A DNA stretch of 64,000 nucleotides from Roseateles sp. (GCA_016790285.1 JAEUPJ010000020.1:124001-188000); one strand, 5' to 3'; shown: positions 38,489 through 47,416, counted from the first letter of the stretch. Translations and numbers: made by a program. Notes: a model not told the origin generated them from the letters alone.

Positions 38489-38941
38489 ATGGCCGTCGTT
38501 CGTGATCGCCCCTACGTTCAGTTCAACTTCCACGTCAACCTCGGCGACGGGGTGACCAACACCCCGCAGGCGGGCTTCCAGGAGGTCAGCGGCATCGGGA
38601 TGGAAGTCACCATCACCGAGTACCGCCCGGGCAACTACGCCTTCAACAACGTCATCAAGACGGCGGGCCTGAACAAGGCCACCGACGTGACGATGAAGCG
38701 CGGCGTCATCGGCTCGCTGGACCTCTACAAATGGCTCGACGACGTGCGCAACGGCGCCAACAGCGGCCTGCGCACCGTCACCATCGAGCTCAAGAGCGAG
38801 GACCGCACCCAGACCGTGCAGACCTGGCGCCTCATCAACGCCCGCATCATGAAGCACACCTCCGGGCCCTTCAATGCCAAGGGCACCGACGTGGCGATGG
38901 AAGAGCTCACGCTCTCCTACGAACGCCTCGAGATGGAGTGA
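38489..38941 (+). CDS. Inner tube protein 1 (gp19 family)
   Basis: A 150-residue tube subunit of the T4 gp19/Hcp-like fold. YVQFNFHVNLGD, EVSGIGMEVTITEYRPGN, VIGSLDLYKWLDDVRNG and the terminal VAMEELTLSYERLEME are characteristic. ATG 38489 follows AGGAG at 38477-38481; the longer upstream frame is rejected. A 206-base GC-rich gap, containing no recognisable gene, separates it from sheath 1. It should stack as hexamers inside the sheath. Confidence 0.94.
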   Translation: MAVVRDRPYVQFNFHVNLGDGVTNTPQAGFQEVSGIGMEVTITEYRPGNYAFNNVIKTAGLNKATDVTMKRGVIGSLDLYKWLDDVRNGANSGLRTVTIELKSEDRTQTVQTWRLINARIMKHTSGPFNAKGTDVAMEELTLSYERLEME

Positions 38942-38949
38942 GGTGAGCC

Positions 38950-41319
38950 GTGGCGGCTGGTGTGCGCATCGTGGATGACCCGACGCCCGGGGGCGACGGC
39001 ATGCCCGTCATGGACGTGCCCGTCTTCGTCGGCTTCGCCGCGCGCGGCCCGTTGCACCGCCCCGTGGCCCTGGACAGCGCCGCGGCCTACACCGCCGTCT
39101 TCGGCGGGCCGCTGGACCTCGTGCAGGCGGGCGACGACCCGGCCGAGCGCGTCGTGGCCCACCTCCCGCCGGCCGTTGCGGCCTTCTTCGCGGCCGGCGG
39201 GCGCCGCTGCCACGTCATCCGGGTGGCCGGCGCGGGCGCGGCCACCGCGCGCTTCGCGGTGCCGGGCCTGCGGCTGGCCACGCGGGGCGATGCCGGCTGG
39301 TTGGTGTCGGGCACCGACGTGCAGCTCCTGGCCGGCAGCCCCGGCAGCTGGGCCGACCGCCTGAGCCTCTCGGCCCGCGTGCGCAGCCAGGCCCTGCGCC
39401 CCGGCGACCGCGTCGCCCGCGGTGACCTGCTGCGCGCGCGCCGGCCCGGCGGCTCGTCTCCCGCGAGCCCGGCCTGGGCCGCCGTCGCGCACGACGGCGC
39501 CCTCGGCACGCTGCCGCTGGACTGGCGGCGCTCCGACGGCGAGCCCGCGAGGCTGGACCCGGCCGACTGGCTCATCGAGCGCGTGCAGCTCGACCTCGCG
39601 CTGCGCGGCACCGAAGCCCCCACGCTGCCGCTGGACGCCTGCGGCCTGGCGCCCGGCGCTGCACGGCTGCCGTGGTTCGCGCCCGACGCCAACACGGCCT
39701 ATGACCTGGGCCTGCCCGCGCAGGAGTGGCCGCTGAGCGGCGCGCAGCCGCTGCCGGCGGGCGCGTGGATGCTGCTGCCCCTGGGCGTGGCGGGCGACTT
39801 CACGACCTGGGCCGCCGCCGAGCCCGGCAGCGGCACGGCGCTGGCGCGCAACGGCCTGCAGGACTTCCACGCCGGCCTCTTCCTGGACCCCGACTGGACG
39901 CCCGCCTTGCGCGGCCGGGGGCTGATGGACTGGGCCGACGAGCTGCGCTTCTTCGGCCCGCGCCCGCGGCGCCTGCAGGGCCTGCACGGTGCGCTCGGGC
40001 GCGACGATGCCTGCGCCGAGGAGGCCAGCTGGGTCGTGGTGCCCGACGCGGTGCACGCCGGCTGGTTCCAGACGCCCGCGCTGCCGCGCCGTGACGTGAC
40101 GGTCACCACCACGCCCGACCCCCTCTGCACCTGCCCGCCCACCACCTTTGACGATTGCGCGCCGCCGCCGCCGCGCCCACCCCAGGCGCCGCGCATCGGC
40201 TTCCAGCCGGTGTCGGCCGGCGTTGCGGCAGTGCTGCCCGCCGACAGCGCCTTCACGCTGCGGCTGCGCACCGCGGCCGACGACACCGGCGCCCCGCAGC
40301 GCCTGCAGGTGGAGCTCGCCGGGCAGCCCGATTTCTCCGACGCCCGCCTCGTGGCCGATGCACCGGCCGGCCCCGCGACGGACCTGCTGCTGACCCTGCC
40401 AGCCGGTGCCTGGTGGCTGCGCGCGCGGGCCGAGCGCGCGGGCTTGACGAGCGCCTGGAGCGAGCCGGTCGAGCTGGACGTGCGGGCCAGCGGCTGGCGG
40501 GCACGCACGGGCACGGCGCCGGAGGTCATCGAGCAGGTCAACCTTGCGCTGCTGGCGCTGGGGGCGGCGTCGCGCGAGCACTTCGCGCTGCTGTCGCTGC
40601 CGCGCGATTGGGCCATGCCCGCCATCGGCCGGCATGTCGCCGCGCTGCGGGCGGAGGCGGCCCTCATCGACAGCCAGTCCGGCGCCAATGCCGCGAGCTT
40701 CGCCGCGCTGCACCACCCCTGGCTGCTGCAACGCGACGACGACAACCGCCTGCGCGCCCACCCACCCGCCGGAGCGCTGATGGGGCTGCTGGCGCGCCGC
40801 AGCCGCCTGCACGGCGCCTGGGGCGCGCCGGGCGCCGACCCGCTGCCCACCGCGCTGCAGCTCGCGGGTGAGCTGCTCGACCCCGACACCCTCGAGGCCC
40901 TGGGCGCGAACCCCATCGTGCTGCGCAGCGACGGCTTTGCGGCGGTGCGCGGCCAGACGCTGTCGCTGGATGCCGACTGGAGCGCCATCGGCGTGCGGCG
41001 CCTGTTCATCCTGCTGCGGCGGCTGTGCCGGCGCGAAGGGCAGCGCTTCGTCTTCGAGCCCAACGACCTCACGCTGCGCCGCGGCCTGGAGCGCTCGTTC
41101 GATGCGCTGCTGCACCGCCTCATGCAGCGCGGTGCCTTCCGCGGGGGCGATGCCGCGTCGTCCTACCTGCTCAAGACAAAGGCCGGCGCGGACGCCGCGC
41201 GCGAGATCGAGCGCGGTGAATGCAGCCTGCTGATCCAGGTCGCACCCAGCCGGCCGCTGCGCTTCCTGACGCTGCACCTGCGCCGCAGCGGCGAGCAGCT
41301 CACCATCGAGGAGCGGTGA
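38950..41319 (+). CDS. Second sheath-like protein with FN3-like insertion
   Basis: A 789-residue divergent sheath protein (GTG start). The N-terminus (VPVFVGFAARGPLHRP...HLPPAVAAFFAAGGRRCHVIRV) and C-terminus (RRLFILLRRLCRREGQRFVFEPND...RGLERSFDALLHRLMQRGAF) retain sheath features. Between about residues 380 and 517 lies a Cys- and Pro-rich linker (CTCPPTTFDDCAPPPP), then an FN3-like segment (WWLRARAERAGLTSAWSEPVEL). Multiple sheath paralogues are normal in PVC/Afp loci (Pvc2-4), where minor forms sit near the baseplate; the inserted domain is unusual. Confidence 0.8.
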   Translation: MAAGVRIVDDPTPGGDGMPVMDVPVFVGFAARGPLHRPVALDSAAAYTAVFGGPLDLVQAGDDPAERVVAHLPPAVAAFFAAGGRRCHVIRVAGAGAATARFAVPGLRLATRGDAGWLVSGTDVQLLAGSPGSWADRLSLSARVRSQALRPGDRVARGDLLRARRPGGSSPASPAWAAVAHDGALGTLPLDWRRSDGEPARLDPADWLIERVQLDLALRGTEAPTLPLDACGLAPGAARLPWFAPDANTAYDLGLPAQEWPLSGAQPLPAGAWMLLPLGVAGDFTTWAAAEPGSGTALARNGLQDFHAGLFLDPDWTPALRGRGLMDWADELRFFGPRPRRLQGLHGALGRDDACAEEASWVVVPDAVHAGWFQTPALPRRDVTVTTTPDPLCTCPPTTFDDCAPPPPRPPQAPRIGFQPVSAGVAAVLPADSAFTLRLRTAADDTGAPQRLQVELAGQPDFSDARLVADAPAGPATDLLLTLPAGAWWLRARAERAGLTSAWSEPVELDVRASGWRARTGTAPEVIEQVNLALLALGAASREHFALLSLPRDWAMPAIGRHVAALRAEAALIDSQSGANAASFAALHHPWLLQRDDDNRLRAHPPAGALMGLLARRSRLHGAWGAPGADPLPTALQLAGELLDPDTLEALGANPIVLRSDGFAAVRGQTLSLDADWSAIGVRRLFILLRRLCRREGQRFVFEPNDLTLRRGLERSFDALLHRLMQRGAFRGGDAASSYLLKTKAGADAAREIERGECSLLIQVAPSRPLRFLTLHLRRSGEQLTIEER

Positions 41320-41795
41320 TGGCCGCCGATGCGCAACGCGAGCAGTGGCAGCCCTTCGCGGCGCTGAACTTCGTCGTGGAGATCCTGCCCGACGGCGACA
41401 GCAAGCCGCTGGCCGGCGCCGCCTTCTCGGACTGCGACGGCCTGGAGGTGAGCCAGGAGGTCAAGACGCTGCGCGAAGGCGGCAACCCCAACCGCGTGCA
41501 TCGGCTCTCCGGCCCGGTCAGCTTCGGCCAGCTGACGCTCAAGCGGGGCGTCACGCGGGGCACCGACCTCTGGAAGTGGTTCGACCGGTCCCTCGCCAAC
41601 CCCGCCCTGCGCGCCGGCATCACGATCAGCGTGCTGCGCCACGACAAGAGCGAATGGGGCCGCTTCGTGCTGTCGCGCTGCCTGCCCGTCAAGCTCAAGG
41701 CGCCGGTGCTCAACGCCCGCGACGGCAACGTGGCGGTGGAAGAGGTGCAGATCGCCTACGAGGCCTTCAAGTGGGAGGACAAGTCCGATGCGTGA
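41319..41795 (+). CDS. Inner tube protein 2 (gp19 family)
   Basis: A 158-residue second tube-type protein with gp19 landmarks: FVVEILPDGDSKPLAGAAFSDCDGLEVSQEV, RGTDLWKWFDRSL and the terminal VAVEEVQIAYEAFKWE. It begins within the stop of the second sheath gene (TGATG). Like Pvc5/Afp5 it probably forms the tube-initiation ring between spike hub and main tube; that placement is inferred from gene order. Confidence 0.9.
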   Translation: MAADAQREQWQPFAALNFVVEILPDGDSKPLAGAAFSDCDGLEVSQEVKTLREGGNPNRVHRLSGPVSFGQLTLKRGVTRGTDLWKWFDRSLANPALRAGITISVLRHDKSEWGRFVLSRCLPVKLKAPVLNARDGNVAVEEVQIAYEAFKWEDKSDA

Positions 41796-41929
41796 ACAAA
41801 GCCCCCCCCTGCACGCTGCGCGTGCCCCCCGAGGGGGCGCCACCCGTGGCCCGGCGAAGCCGGCGCCACGGCGGCCGCTGGAGGGGCGGCGGCGCTGCGC
41901 GCGCCTGTCGATCTGCCAGGAGCGGTGCC
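41796..41929. repeat. GC-rich palindromic intergenic element
   Basis: The gap holds stacked palindromes: GCACG-CTG-CGCGTGC, CCCCC-GA-GGGGG and a longer imperfect pair around GGCGCCAC / GCCGGCGCCA. Elements of this style are common between genes in Burkholderiales. It separates tube 2 from the CIS tube/LysM gene inside the operon and could pause or process the transcript. Confidence 0.5.
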
Positions 41930-42832
41930 ATGCCTGAGTTGGAGATCCAGCACGCGCGGCTCATCGAGCTCAAGGACGACCTCAGTGACGTGATGCCCGG
42001 TGGCAAGTCGCTGACGGTGCAGTTCAACCCCGAGTCGCTCAAGCTCTCCTACGCCAACCAGGTCAAGGAGCAGCCCAATGCCTCGGGCGGCGGCGGGGCA
42101 GGGCAGGGCGGCAACCAGAGCCAGGGCAGCGCGGCGCGGCAGTTCGTCGGCACCGGCACGACCAAGCTCGCGGTTCAGCTGTGGTTCGACGTGGCCGCGG
42201 CCACGACGGCGCCCTTCATCGTCGACGACGTGCGCCGCATCACCGCGCAGGTGCTGTACTTCATCAAGCCCAAGCCGGCACCCGCCGGTGCGCGTGACAC
42301 GGCCCAGCGCACGCCGCCCGGGCTGCGCTTCTCCTGGGGCAACTTCCTGTTCGACGGCATCGTCGAGTCGATGGAGGAGAGCGTCGAGTTCTTCTCGCCC
42401 AAGGGCGAGGCCCTGCGCGCGAGCATCACGCTGAACATGATCCAGCAGGAGATCCTCGTGCCGGCCTTCACCGGCGACGGCACGGTGCCTGGCGCCCGCC
42501 CGCTGTGGCCGGCCGCGGGCGGGCAGTCGCTGCAGGCCCTGCAGGACAGTGCCCGCGCCGCTGGGGCGTCGCCTGGGGCAGGCGCTGGCGGGGCGGGCAG
42601 CGGCGCCGGCGGTGGCCTGGGCGCCGCAGGCTCGGCCGGCGCTTCACTTGCTGGCGGGTTGGGTGCTTCCGCGAGCCTGGGCGCCGGCCTGGGCCTGAGC
42701 ACCGGCGCCGCCTTCCAGCGCGGCGGCTGGCAGGCCGTGGCGCTGGCCAACGGCATCGAGAACCCGCGCGCCATGCCGCCGGGGCAGTTGATCGACCTCT
42801 CCGCCACCAAGCCCCGCATCGTCAGCGGTTGA
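41930..42832 (+). CDS. CIS tube/LysM adaptor protein (Pvc7-like)
   Basis: A 300-residue protein whose N-terminal half has the CIS-tube-family signature SLTVQFNPESLKLSYANQ and FFSPKGEALRASITLNM. A low-complexity Gly/Ala linker of about 90 residues follows. The last 45 residues (WQAVALANGIENPRAMPPGQLIDL) are a LysM-like module of the type that joins hub and tube in Pvc7/Afp7. ATG 41930 follows AGGAG at 41918-41922. Confidence 0.87.
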   Translation: MPELEIQHARLIELKDDLSDVMPGGKSLTVQFNPESLKLSYANQVKEQPNASGGGGAGQGGNQSQGSAARQFVGTGTTKLAVQLWFDVAAATTAPFIVDDVRRITAQVLYFIKPKPAPAGARDTAQRTPPGLRFSWGNFLFDGIVESMEESVEFFSPKGEALRASITLNMIQQEILVPAFTGDGTVPGARPLWPAAGGQSLQALQDSARAAGASPGAGAGGAGSGAGGGLGAAGSAGASLAGGLGASASLGAGLGLSTGAAFQRGGWQAVALANGIENPRAMPPGQLIDLSATKPRIVSG

Positions 42833-42846
42833 ACCGAGGCCCCGCC

Positions 42847-43026
42847 ATGCCCGTCGAGATCCACGAATTCGAAGTCAGCCCGGCGCCCGCGGCACCCGCC
42901 GCCCCGGCCGCGCCCGCAGCGGCTGCGGCGCCTGCCCCGGCCGAGCCTGACCTGCAGGCCCTCGCCACGCAGCGCCGGCTGCAGCAGGCCGCGCGCGAGC
43001 TGCAGCTGCGCACCTTCGCCCACTAG
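42847..43026 (+). CDS. DUF5908-like small CIS protein (Pvc6-like)
   Basis: A 59-residue peptide starting MPVEIHEFEVSPAPAAP. The MPVEI-type start and its place between the LysM and gpD-like genes match DUF5908/Pvc6 proteins. A run of Ala-Pro repeats separates the start from a helical C-terminus (LATQRRLQQAARELQLR). It is short enough to be missed by automated calling. The stop is two bases from the next ATG. Confidence 0.65.
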   Translation: MPVEIHEFEVSPAPAAPAAPAAPAAAAAPAPAEPDLQALATQRRLQQAARELQLRTFAH

Positions 43027-43028
43027 CC

Positions 43029-44108
43029 ATGCGTGAAGCGGCCCTTCCCCTGAGCAGCGGTCGGCCGACGGTGGTCGTCGACGGCCAGGTCGCGTCCGAC
43101 CTGGCGGCGGCCCTGGTGGCGCTGGAGGTCCGTGAGCGCGTGGACGGCCTCGCGCAGGCCCAGCTCGCCTTCGGCAACTGGGGCACGCGTGACAGCGCGC
43201 CCGGCTACACGCTCTTCGGCCGCGACCGGCTCGAGTTCGGCAAGCAGCTGGACGTGAAGCTCGGGGAAGACCTGCTCTTCAGCGGCCGCATCATGGCCCT
43301 GCAGGCGCGCTTTCCCAAGGCGGGCGTGGGCGAGGCCGAGCTGGTGGTGCAGGTGGAAGACGCGCTGCAGGACCTGCGCATGAAGCGCCGCAGCCGCAGC
43401 TTCGAGCAGGCGTCGCTGGCCGATGCGGCCCAGCGCATCGCGAGCGACCACGGCCTCACCGCGCAGGTCGACGGCGACACCCCGACGCTGCCGCTGCTGG
43501 CCCAGGTCAACCAGAGCGACCTGGCCTTCCTGCGCGAGCAGGCGCGGCGCTGCGAGATGGAAGTCTGGCTGGACGAGCGCAAGCTTCACCTGGCCGCCCG
43601 CCAGCGCCGTGGCGGCGAGACCTTGTCGCTGGACTACGGCGGCATGCTGATGAGCTTCGACGTTCGGGCCGACCTGGCCCTGCAGCGCACCGAGCTGAGC
43701 GTGGCGGGCTGGAGCGTGGCCGACAAGCAGGCGGTGAAGGAGACGGCCAGCGCCGACAGCCTGCTGGGGCGCGAGACGAGCGACGGCGAGTCCGGTGCGG
43801 CGTTGCTGCAGCAGCGCGTCGGCGCCCGGCCCGACACCGTCGCCCACCTGCACCCCGGCTCGGCCGATGAAGCCCGCCAACTGGCCGAGGCCTGGCTGCG
43901 CCAGATCAACCGCCGCTTCGTCGTGGGCCACGGCAGCGCCCAGCCGGATGCCCGCCTGCGCTGCGGGGCGACGGTCGAGCTCACGGGCCTGGGCCCGCTC
44001 TTCAGCGGCAAGTACGCGCTCGCCGAGGTGACGCACCGCTTCGACGTGGCCGAAGGGCTGCGCACCGAGTTCGTGGCGGAGCGACCGTGGATCGGGAGGG
44101 CGCCGTGA
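43029..44108 (+). CDS. Baseplate hub protein (phage late control gpD-like)
   Basis: A 359-residue hub protein of the gpD/VgrG-N/gp27 type. Landmarks are LEFGKQLDVKLGEDLLFSGRIMAL, SLADAAQRIASDHGL, NQSDLAFLREQARRCEMEVWLDERKL and the C-terminal FSGKYALAEVTHRFD. In Pvc8 this part is fused to the spike; here the two are separate genes. It probably forms a trimer under the tube. Confidence 0.88.
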   Translation: MREAALPLSSGRPTVVVDGQVASDLAAALVALEVRERVDGLAQAQLAFGNWGTRDSAPGYTLFGRDRLEFGKQLDVKLGEDLLFSGRIMALQARFPKAGVGEAELVVQVEDALQDLRMKRRSRSFEQASLADAAQRIASDHGLTAQVDGDTPTLPLLAQVNQSDLAFLREQARRCEMEVWLDERKLHLAARQRRGGETLSLDYGGMLMSFDVRADLALQRTELSVAGWSVADKQAVKETASADSLLGRETSDGESGAALLQQRVGARPDTVAHLHPGSADEARQLAEAWLRQINRRFVVGHGSAQPDARLRCGATVELTGLGPLFSGKYALAEVTHRFDVAEGLRTEFVAERPWIGRAP

Positions 44109-44122
44109 TGAACTGGCCCGTG

Positions 44123-44206
44123 AACACAGTCACACAGGCACAGCGACACAGAGGCGATGGCTTCAGGCCGGGCCTCTCTATGCCTCTGTGCCTCTGTGGC
44201 TGTGTT
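44123..44206. repeat. Inverted repeat between hub and spike genes
   Basis: The arms at 44123-44155 and 44182-44206 are imperfect inverted copies built from CACAG/CTGTG units (for example ACACAGAGGC against GCCTCTGTG). The transcript could fold into a long hairpin just before the spike gene, ending 20 bases before its ATG. Similar CACAGAGG elements are widespread in Burkholderiales intergenic regions. Confidence 0.65.
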
Positions 44207-44225
44207 GCATTCCGAGGGTGGGGTC

Positions 44226-44942
44226 ATGTCCCTCTTTGACCTCAACCCCGCCGAGGCGCTCTATGCCGACCGTCAGCCTCACGGCTGGGGTGGCCGCTGG
44301 TACGGCGCCCACGTGGCCCTGGTGCTCGACCTCGTCGACCCCGACGGCCAGGGGCGCGTGAAGATCGAGCTGCCCTGGAGCCCCGACGCCGACGGCCAGC
44401 GCTACGAAGCCTGGGCGCGCATGACGACGCTCTTCGCCGGCAACGACCGCGGCAGCTGGTTCATGCCCGAGGTGGGCGACGAGGTGCTGGTGGTCTTCCA
44501 GGGCGGCGACCCGCGCTGGCCCTTCATCGTCGGCGGCCTGTGGAACGGCCAGGACGCGCCACCGCAGAGCGCCAGCGCCGAGAACAACCTCAAGGTCATC
44601 AAGAGCCGCAACGGCGTCGTCGTCACGCTGGACGATTCCTCCGGCCAGGAGCGGCTGCAGCTCGAGACCCCCGGCGGCTGCAAGCTCACGCTGAAGGACG
44701 GCCCGGGCAGCGTCACGCTGGAGGACAGCAACGGCAACAGCATCAAGCTCGAGACCGCCGGCATCACCGTCACGGCCTCGGCCAAGGTGACGGTCAACGC
44801 CAGCCAGGTGGCGGTGTCGGCCGGCATGGTGCAGGTGGATGCCGGCATCTCCCGCTTCTCGGGCGTGGTGCAGGCCGACACCGTCATCACCAACACCATC
44901 ATCGCGGCCACTTACACGCCCGGGGCGGGGAACATCCTATGA
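44226..44942 (+). CDS. Baseplate spike protein (gpV/VgrG-like)
   Basis: A 238-residue spike. The OB-fold part (HVALVLDLVDPDGQGRVKIELPWSPDADGQ, then FMPEVGDEVLVVFQGGDPRWPFIVGGLWNGQD) is the gpV/gp5/VgrG signature. The C-terminal half has regular short strands (CKLTLKDGPGSVTLEDSNGNSIKLE, ITVTASAKVTVNAS), a triple beta-helix needle. No separate PAAR tip gene was seen. ATG 44226 is used; the longer upstream frame runs through the inverted repeat and is rejected. The stop overlaps the next start. Confidence 0.92.
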   Translation: MSLFDLNPAEALYADRQPHGWGGRWYGAHVALVLDLVDPDGQGRVKIELPWSPDADGQRYEAWARMTTLFAGNDRGSWFMPEVGDEVLVVFQGGDPRWPFIVGGLWNGQDAPPQSASAENNLKVIKSRNGVVVTLDDSSGQERLQLETPGGCKLTLKDGPGSVTLEDSNGNSIKLETAGITVTASAKVTVNASQVAVSAGMVQVDAGISRFSGVVQADTVITNTIIAATYTPGAGNIL

Positions 44943-46897
44943 ATGCGCGTCATGTGCTCCGCTGGGTGGGTGGCCAGAGCTTCGTGGCGGCGCCGGTAAA
45001 CGCCGCGCCCACGCTGCTGCGCTTCGACAGCGACGACTTCATGGACCGCTTGCTGGCCACGCTGGCCGAGGCGCCGCAGACGCTGCCAAGCTTCGTCGCT
45101 CGGCCCGAGTCCTGGCAGCAGCTCGGCGAACCCACGCCCGCGCCGGCACTGGCGGCGCCGACGTCGGCCGCAGCGCGCGCGCTCACGCGGCAACGGTCGC
45201 TGCTGGGCTTCAAGCGCGAGGTGCCGGCGCCCGCGCCCGCGCCCGCCGCCCCGCTGCCGCTCAAGCTCTTCCAGCCGGTGCACCAGCGCTTCTACCTGGC
45301 CACGGCCCACCTCGTGTGCGAGCTGCCGGGGCTGCCCACGCGCACCACGTCGGGCGGCGACAAGAGCGGCATGCTGCTGCGCCGGCTCATGCCCGGCGGG
45401 CGCGAGGCGGCCTTCGTCAAGGCGCCGGGCCAGCCCGGGCGCTGGCAGCCGCTGGCCGATGCGAGCCAGCCGCTGCCGGGCGAGGAGTGGCTGCCGGTCT
45501 TCCCGCTGGCCTACACCGCGCCGGACGGTCACCCGCGCAAGTTGCTGGCCGGGCTCATCCCCGCGGCGCGGCACGACGACTTCCGCTTCGCGCCGCTGCA
45601 GCCCGCCACGCCGCCGACGCTGGCCGATGACCTCAAGGCCAGCGCCCGCATGGCCTTCATCGCGCCCTGGCAGGGCCTGATCGAGCGGGCCCGCGCCACG
45701 CGCGACGCGGGCGGGCAGCCGCAGGTCAACACGCCTTGGAGCGAGGACGCCACACAGCGCGCCAACGCGCTCAAGCTCAGCCTGCCCATCGCGAACGACC
45801 AACTGCAGGAGTCCTCCTGGCGCCTGCTTCAGGACATGGCCGAGTGGCTGGCCGCCCACCTGCCCGAGGTGCATGCGCGGCTGGGCAGCGGCACCGCACA
45901 GCGCACGGCCGCCCAGCAGCTGCTGCAGCGCTTGCAGGCCGCCACCTTCCTGCCGGCGCGGCGGGCTGAAGCGGTGTTCCAGAACGTCTTCTCGGCCGCG
46001 GTCACCGACCCGCAGCGCAGCACCACGGCCGTCACCGACCTGCGTGCGGCGCTCGCGGCCATTGGCGCCGTGTCCGCCGCGCTCGACCAGGCCAGCGTCG
46101 CCTTCCCGCGCCCGCCGGCCCCCGGCGCCTGGCCCACGTTCGCCTTCCCGCTGGCGATCGCCACGGCGTCGGGCGTGCTGGAGGGCCCGTTCACCCGCTG
46201 GCCGGCGTCGGGCGCGAGCGTCGAAGACATCCAGGAGGAGGCCAACGACCACCTGCTCACGCTGCAGGCGGCCCTGGACGATGCCATCGACGAGGCGGTG
46301 ACGGCCGGTGTCGCTGGTACGTCACGCCCCCAGGCGCCCGACGCCGCGCGCCTGGCCCGCGAGCTGCAGGACACGCTCAAGGCCGACGCCGGCCCGCCGC
46401 GCTACGTGCTGCGCTTCGTGCACCAGCGCTGCGACTGCGGGCCGCTGCACCCGGCGGTCATGTCCGACCCGAGCGAGGTGTTCGAGCTGGCCGGCTTCTT
46501 CGATGTCGACGCGCCGCTGCGCCCCATACGCATCGCGCTGCCCTTCGACACCTCGCCGGGCGGCTTGCGCAAGTACGGCAAGAACAGCGCCTTCATCATG
46601 AGTGACCTGCTGTGCGGGCAGATGAAGCGCGTGCGGCGCCTGGGCTTTGGCGACCTGGTGCTGTCGGTGCTGCCGTGGCCGTTCCACAAGGACCTGTCAG
46701 TGCCGGACGGCGGGCCCTGCGGGGGGCAGGGCGCGAGCAGTTTCGGCACGATCTGTTCGCTGTCGATTCCGATCATCACGATCGTGGCGTTCGTGCTGCT
46801 GATCGTCATCGCGACCTTGCTGGACCTGATCTTCCGGTGGTTGCCTTTCCTGATGGTGTGTTTCCCGGTGCCGGGGTTGAAGGGGAAGAAGCCATGA
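44939..46897 (+). CDS. CIS-associated protein with C-terminal membrane segments
   Basis: A 652-residue protein of no recognised family, overlapping the spike gene by four bases. An N-terminal Pro/Ala-rich segment (about 55-110) leads to a large helical soluble region. Residues about 610-645 (SIPIITIVAFVLLIVIATLLDLIFRWLPFLMVCFPVP) are strongly hydrophobic, enough for one or two membrane helices, with a basic tail GLKGKKP. No signal peptide is seen. It could anchor the particle to a membrane or be delivered into one; either is inference. Soluble Afp/PVC loci have no clear counterpart. Confidence 0.55.
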   Translation: MNARHVLRWVGGQSFVAAPVNAAPTLLRFDSDDFMDRLLATLAEAPQTLPSFVARPESWQQLGEPTPAPALAAPTSAAARALTRQRSLLGFKREVPAPAPAPAAPLPLKLFQPVHQRFYLATAHLVCELPGLPTRTTSGGDKSGMLLRRLMPGGREAAFVKAPGQPGRWQPLADASQPLPGEEWLPVFPLAYTAPDGHPRKLLAGLIPAARHDDFRFAPLQPATPPTLADDLKASARMAFIAPWQGLIERARATRDAGGQPQVNTPWSEDATQRANALKLSLPIANDQLQESSWRLLQDMAEWLAAHLPEVHARLGSGTAQRTAAQQLLQRLQAATFLPARRAEAVFQNVFSAAVTDPQRSTTAVTDLRAALAAIGAVSAALDQASVAFPRPPAPGAWPTFAFPLAIATASGVLEGPFTRWPASGASVEDIQEEANDHLLTLQAALDDAIDEAVTAGVAGTSRPQAPDAARLARELQDTLKADAGPPRYVLRFVHQRCDCGPLHPAVMSDPSEVFELAGFFDVDAPLRPIRIALPFDTSPGGLRKYGKNSAFIMSDLLCGQMKRVRRLGFGDLVLSVLPWPFHKDLSVPDGGPCGGQGASSFGTICSLSIPIITIVAFVLLIVIATLLDLIFRWLPFLMVCFPVPGLKGKKP

Positions 46898-46917
46898 GGG
46901 CGGGGATCTTCTTGTTG

Positions 46918-46985
46918 GAGGCTCTTGCGGGGAGCCATTGCAGCCCGGCGCGGTGCACCGAGTCGAAAGGCTCATCGCAAAAGCC
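46918..46985. repeat. REP-like element, copy 1
   Basis: The core GCACCGAGTCGAAAGGCTC followed by ATCGCAAAAGCC (46955-46985) recurs near the end of the cluster at 59772-59856. A partial inverted arm (GGCTCTTGCGGGGAGCC, 46919-46935) lies just before it, so the unit can fold into a hairpin. It sits between the membrane-segment protein and the gp25 gene. Confidence 0.65.
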
Positions 46986-47017
46986 ACCAAACAGCAGCCC
47001 TGCGCAGGAGCACCGCG

Positions 47018-47416
47018 ATGCCTGACGAAGCCGCCCTCTACGGCCGCGGCCTGGCCTTCCCCCTTCGCCTCAGCCCCGAAGGCCGGCTCGCCTGGAGCGA
47101 AGGCGAAGCCAACGTGCGTGAGTCCATCCGCATCCTGCTCCTCACCGCCCAGGGCGAGCGCCTGCGCCGCACCGACTACGGTGCCGGCCTGGAGCGCTTC
47201 CTGTTCGAGCCCAACGTGCCCACCACCTGGCGCGCCATCGAAGAGAGCATCCGCCGCCAGCTCGCCAAGTGGGAGCCCCGCGTGCAGGTCGAGGCGCTCA
47301 AGGTCGCCGCCGACCCGGCCGACCCCGAGGCCGCCATCGCCGAGCTCAGCTTCACCCTCGTTGCCACCGCCCAGGCCGGCCGCATGAGCCTGAGCATCCC
47401 AGTGCAGGGGAGATAA
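47018..47416 (+). CDS. Baseplate wedge protein (gp25/GPW family)
   Basis: A 132-residue baseplate component. RGLAFPLRLSPEGRLAWSEGEANVRESIRILLLTAQGERLRRTDYGAGLERFLFEPN is the gp25 signature, including the acidic/Arg pattern that binds the sheath. It corresponds to Pvc9/Afp9. ATG 47018 follows AGGAG at 47006-47010. The next gene starts five bases after its stop. Confidence 0.95.
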   Translation: MPDEAALYGRGLAFPLRLSPEGRLAWSEGEANVRESIRILLLTAQGERLRRTDYGAGLERFLFEPNVPTTWRAIEESIRRQLAKWEPRVQVEALKVAADPADPEAAIAELSFTLVATAQAGRMSLSIPVQGR

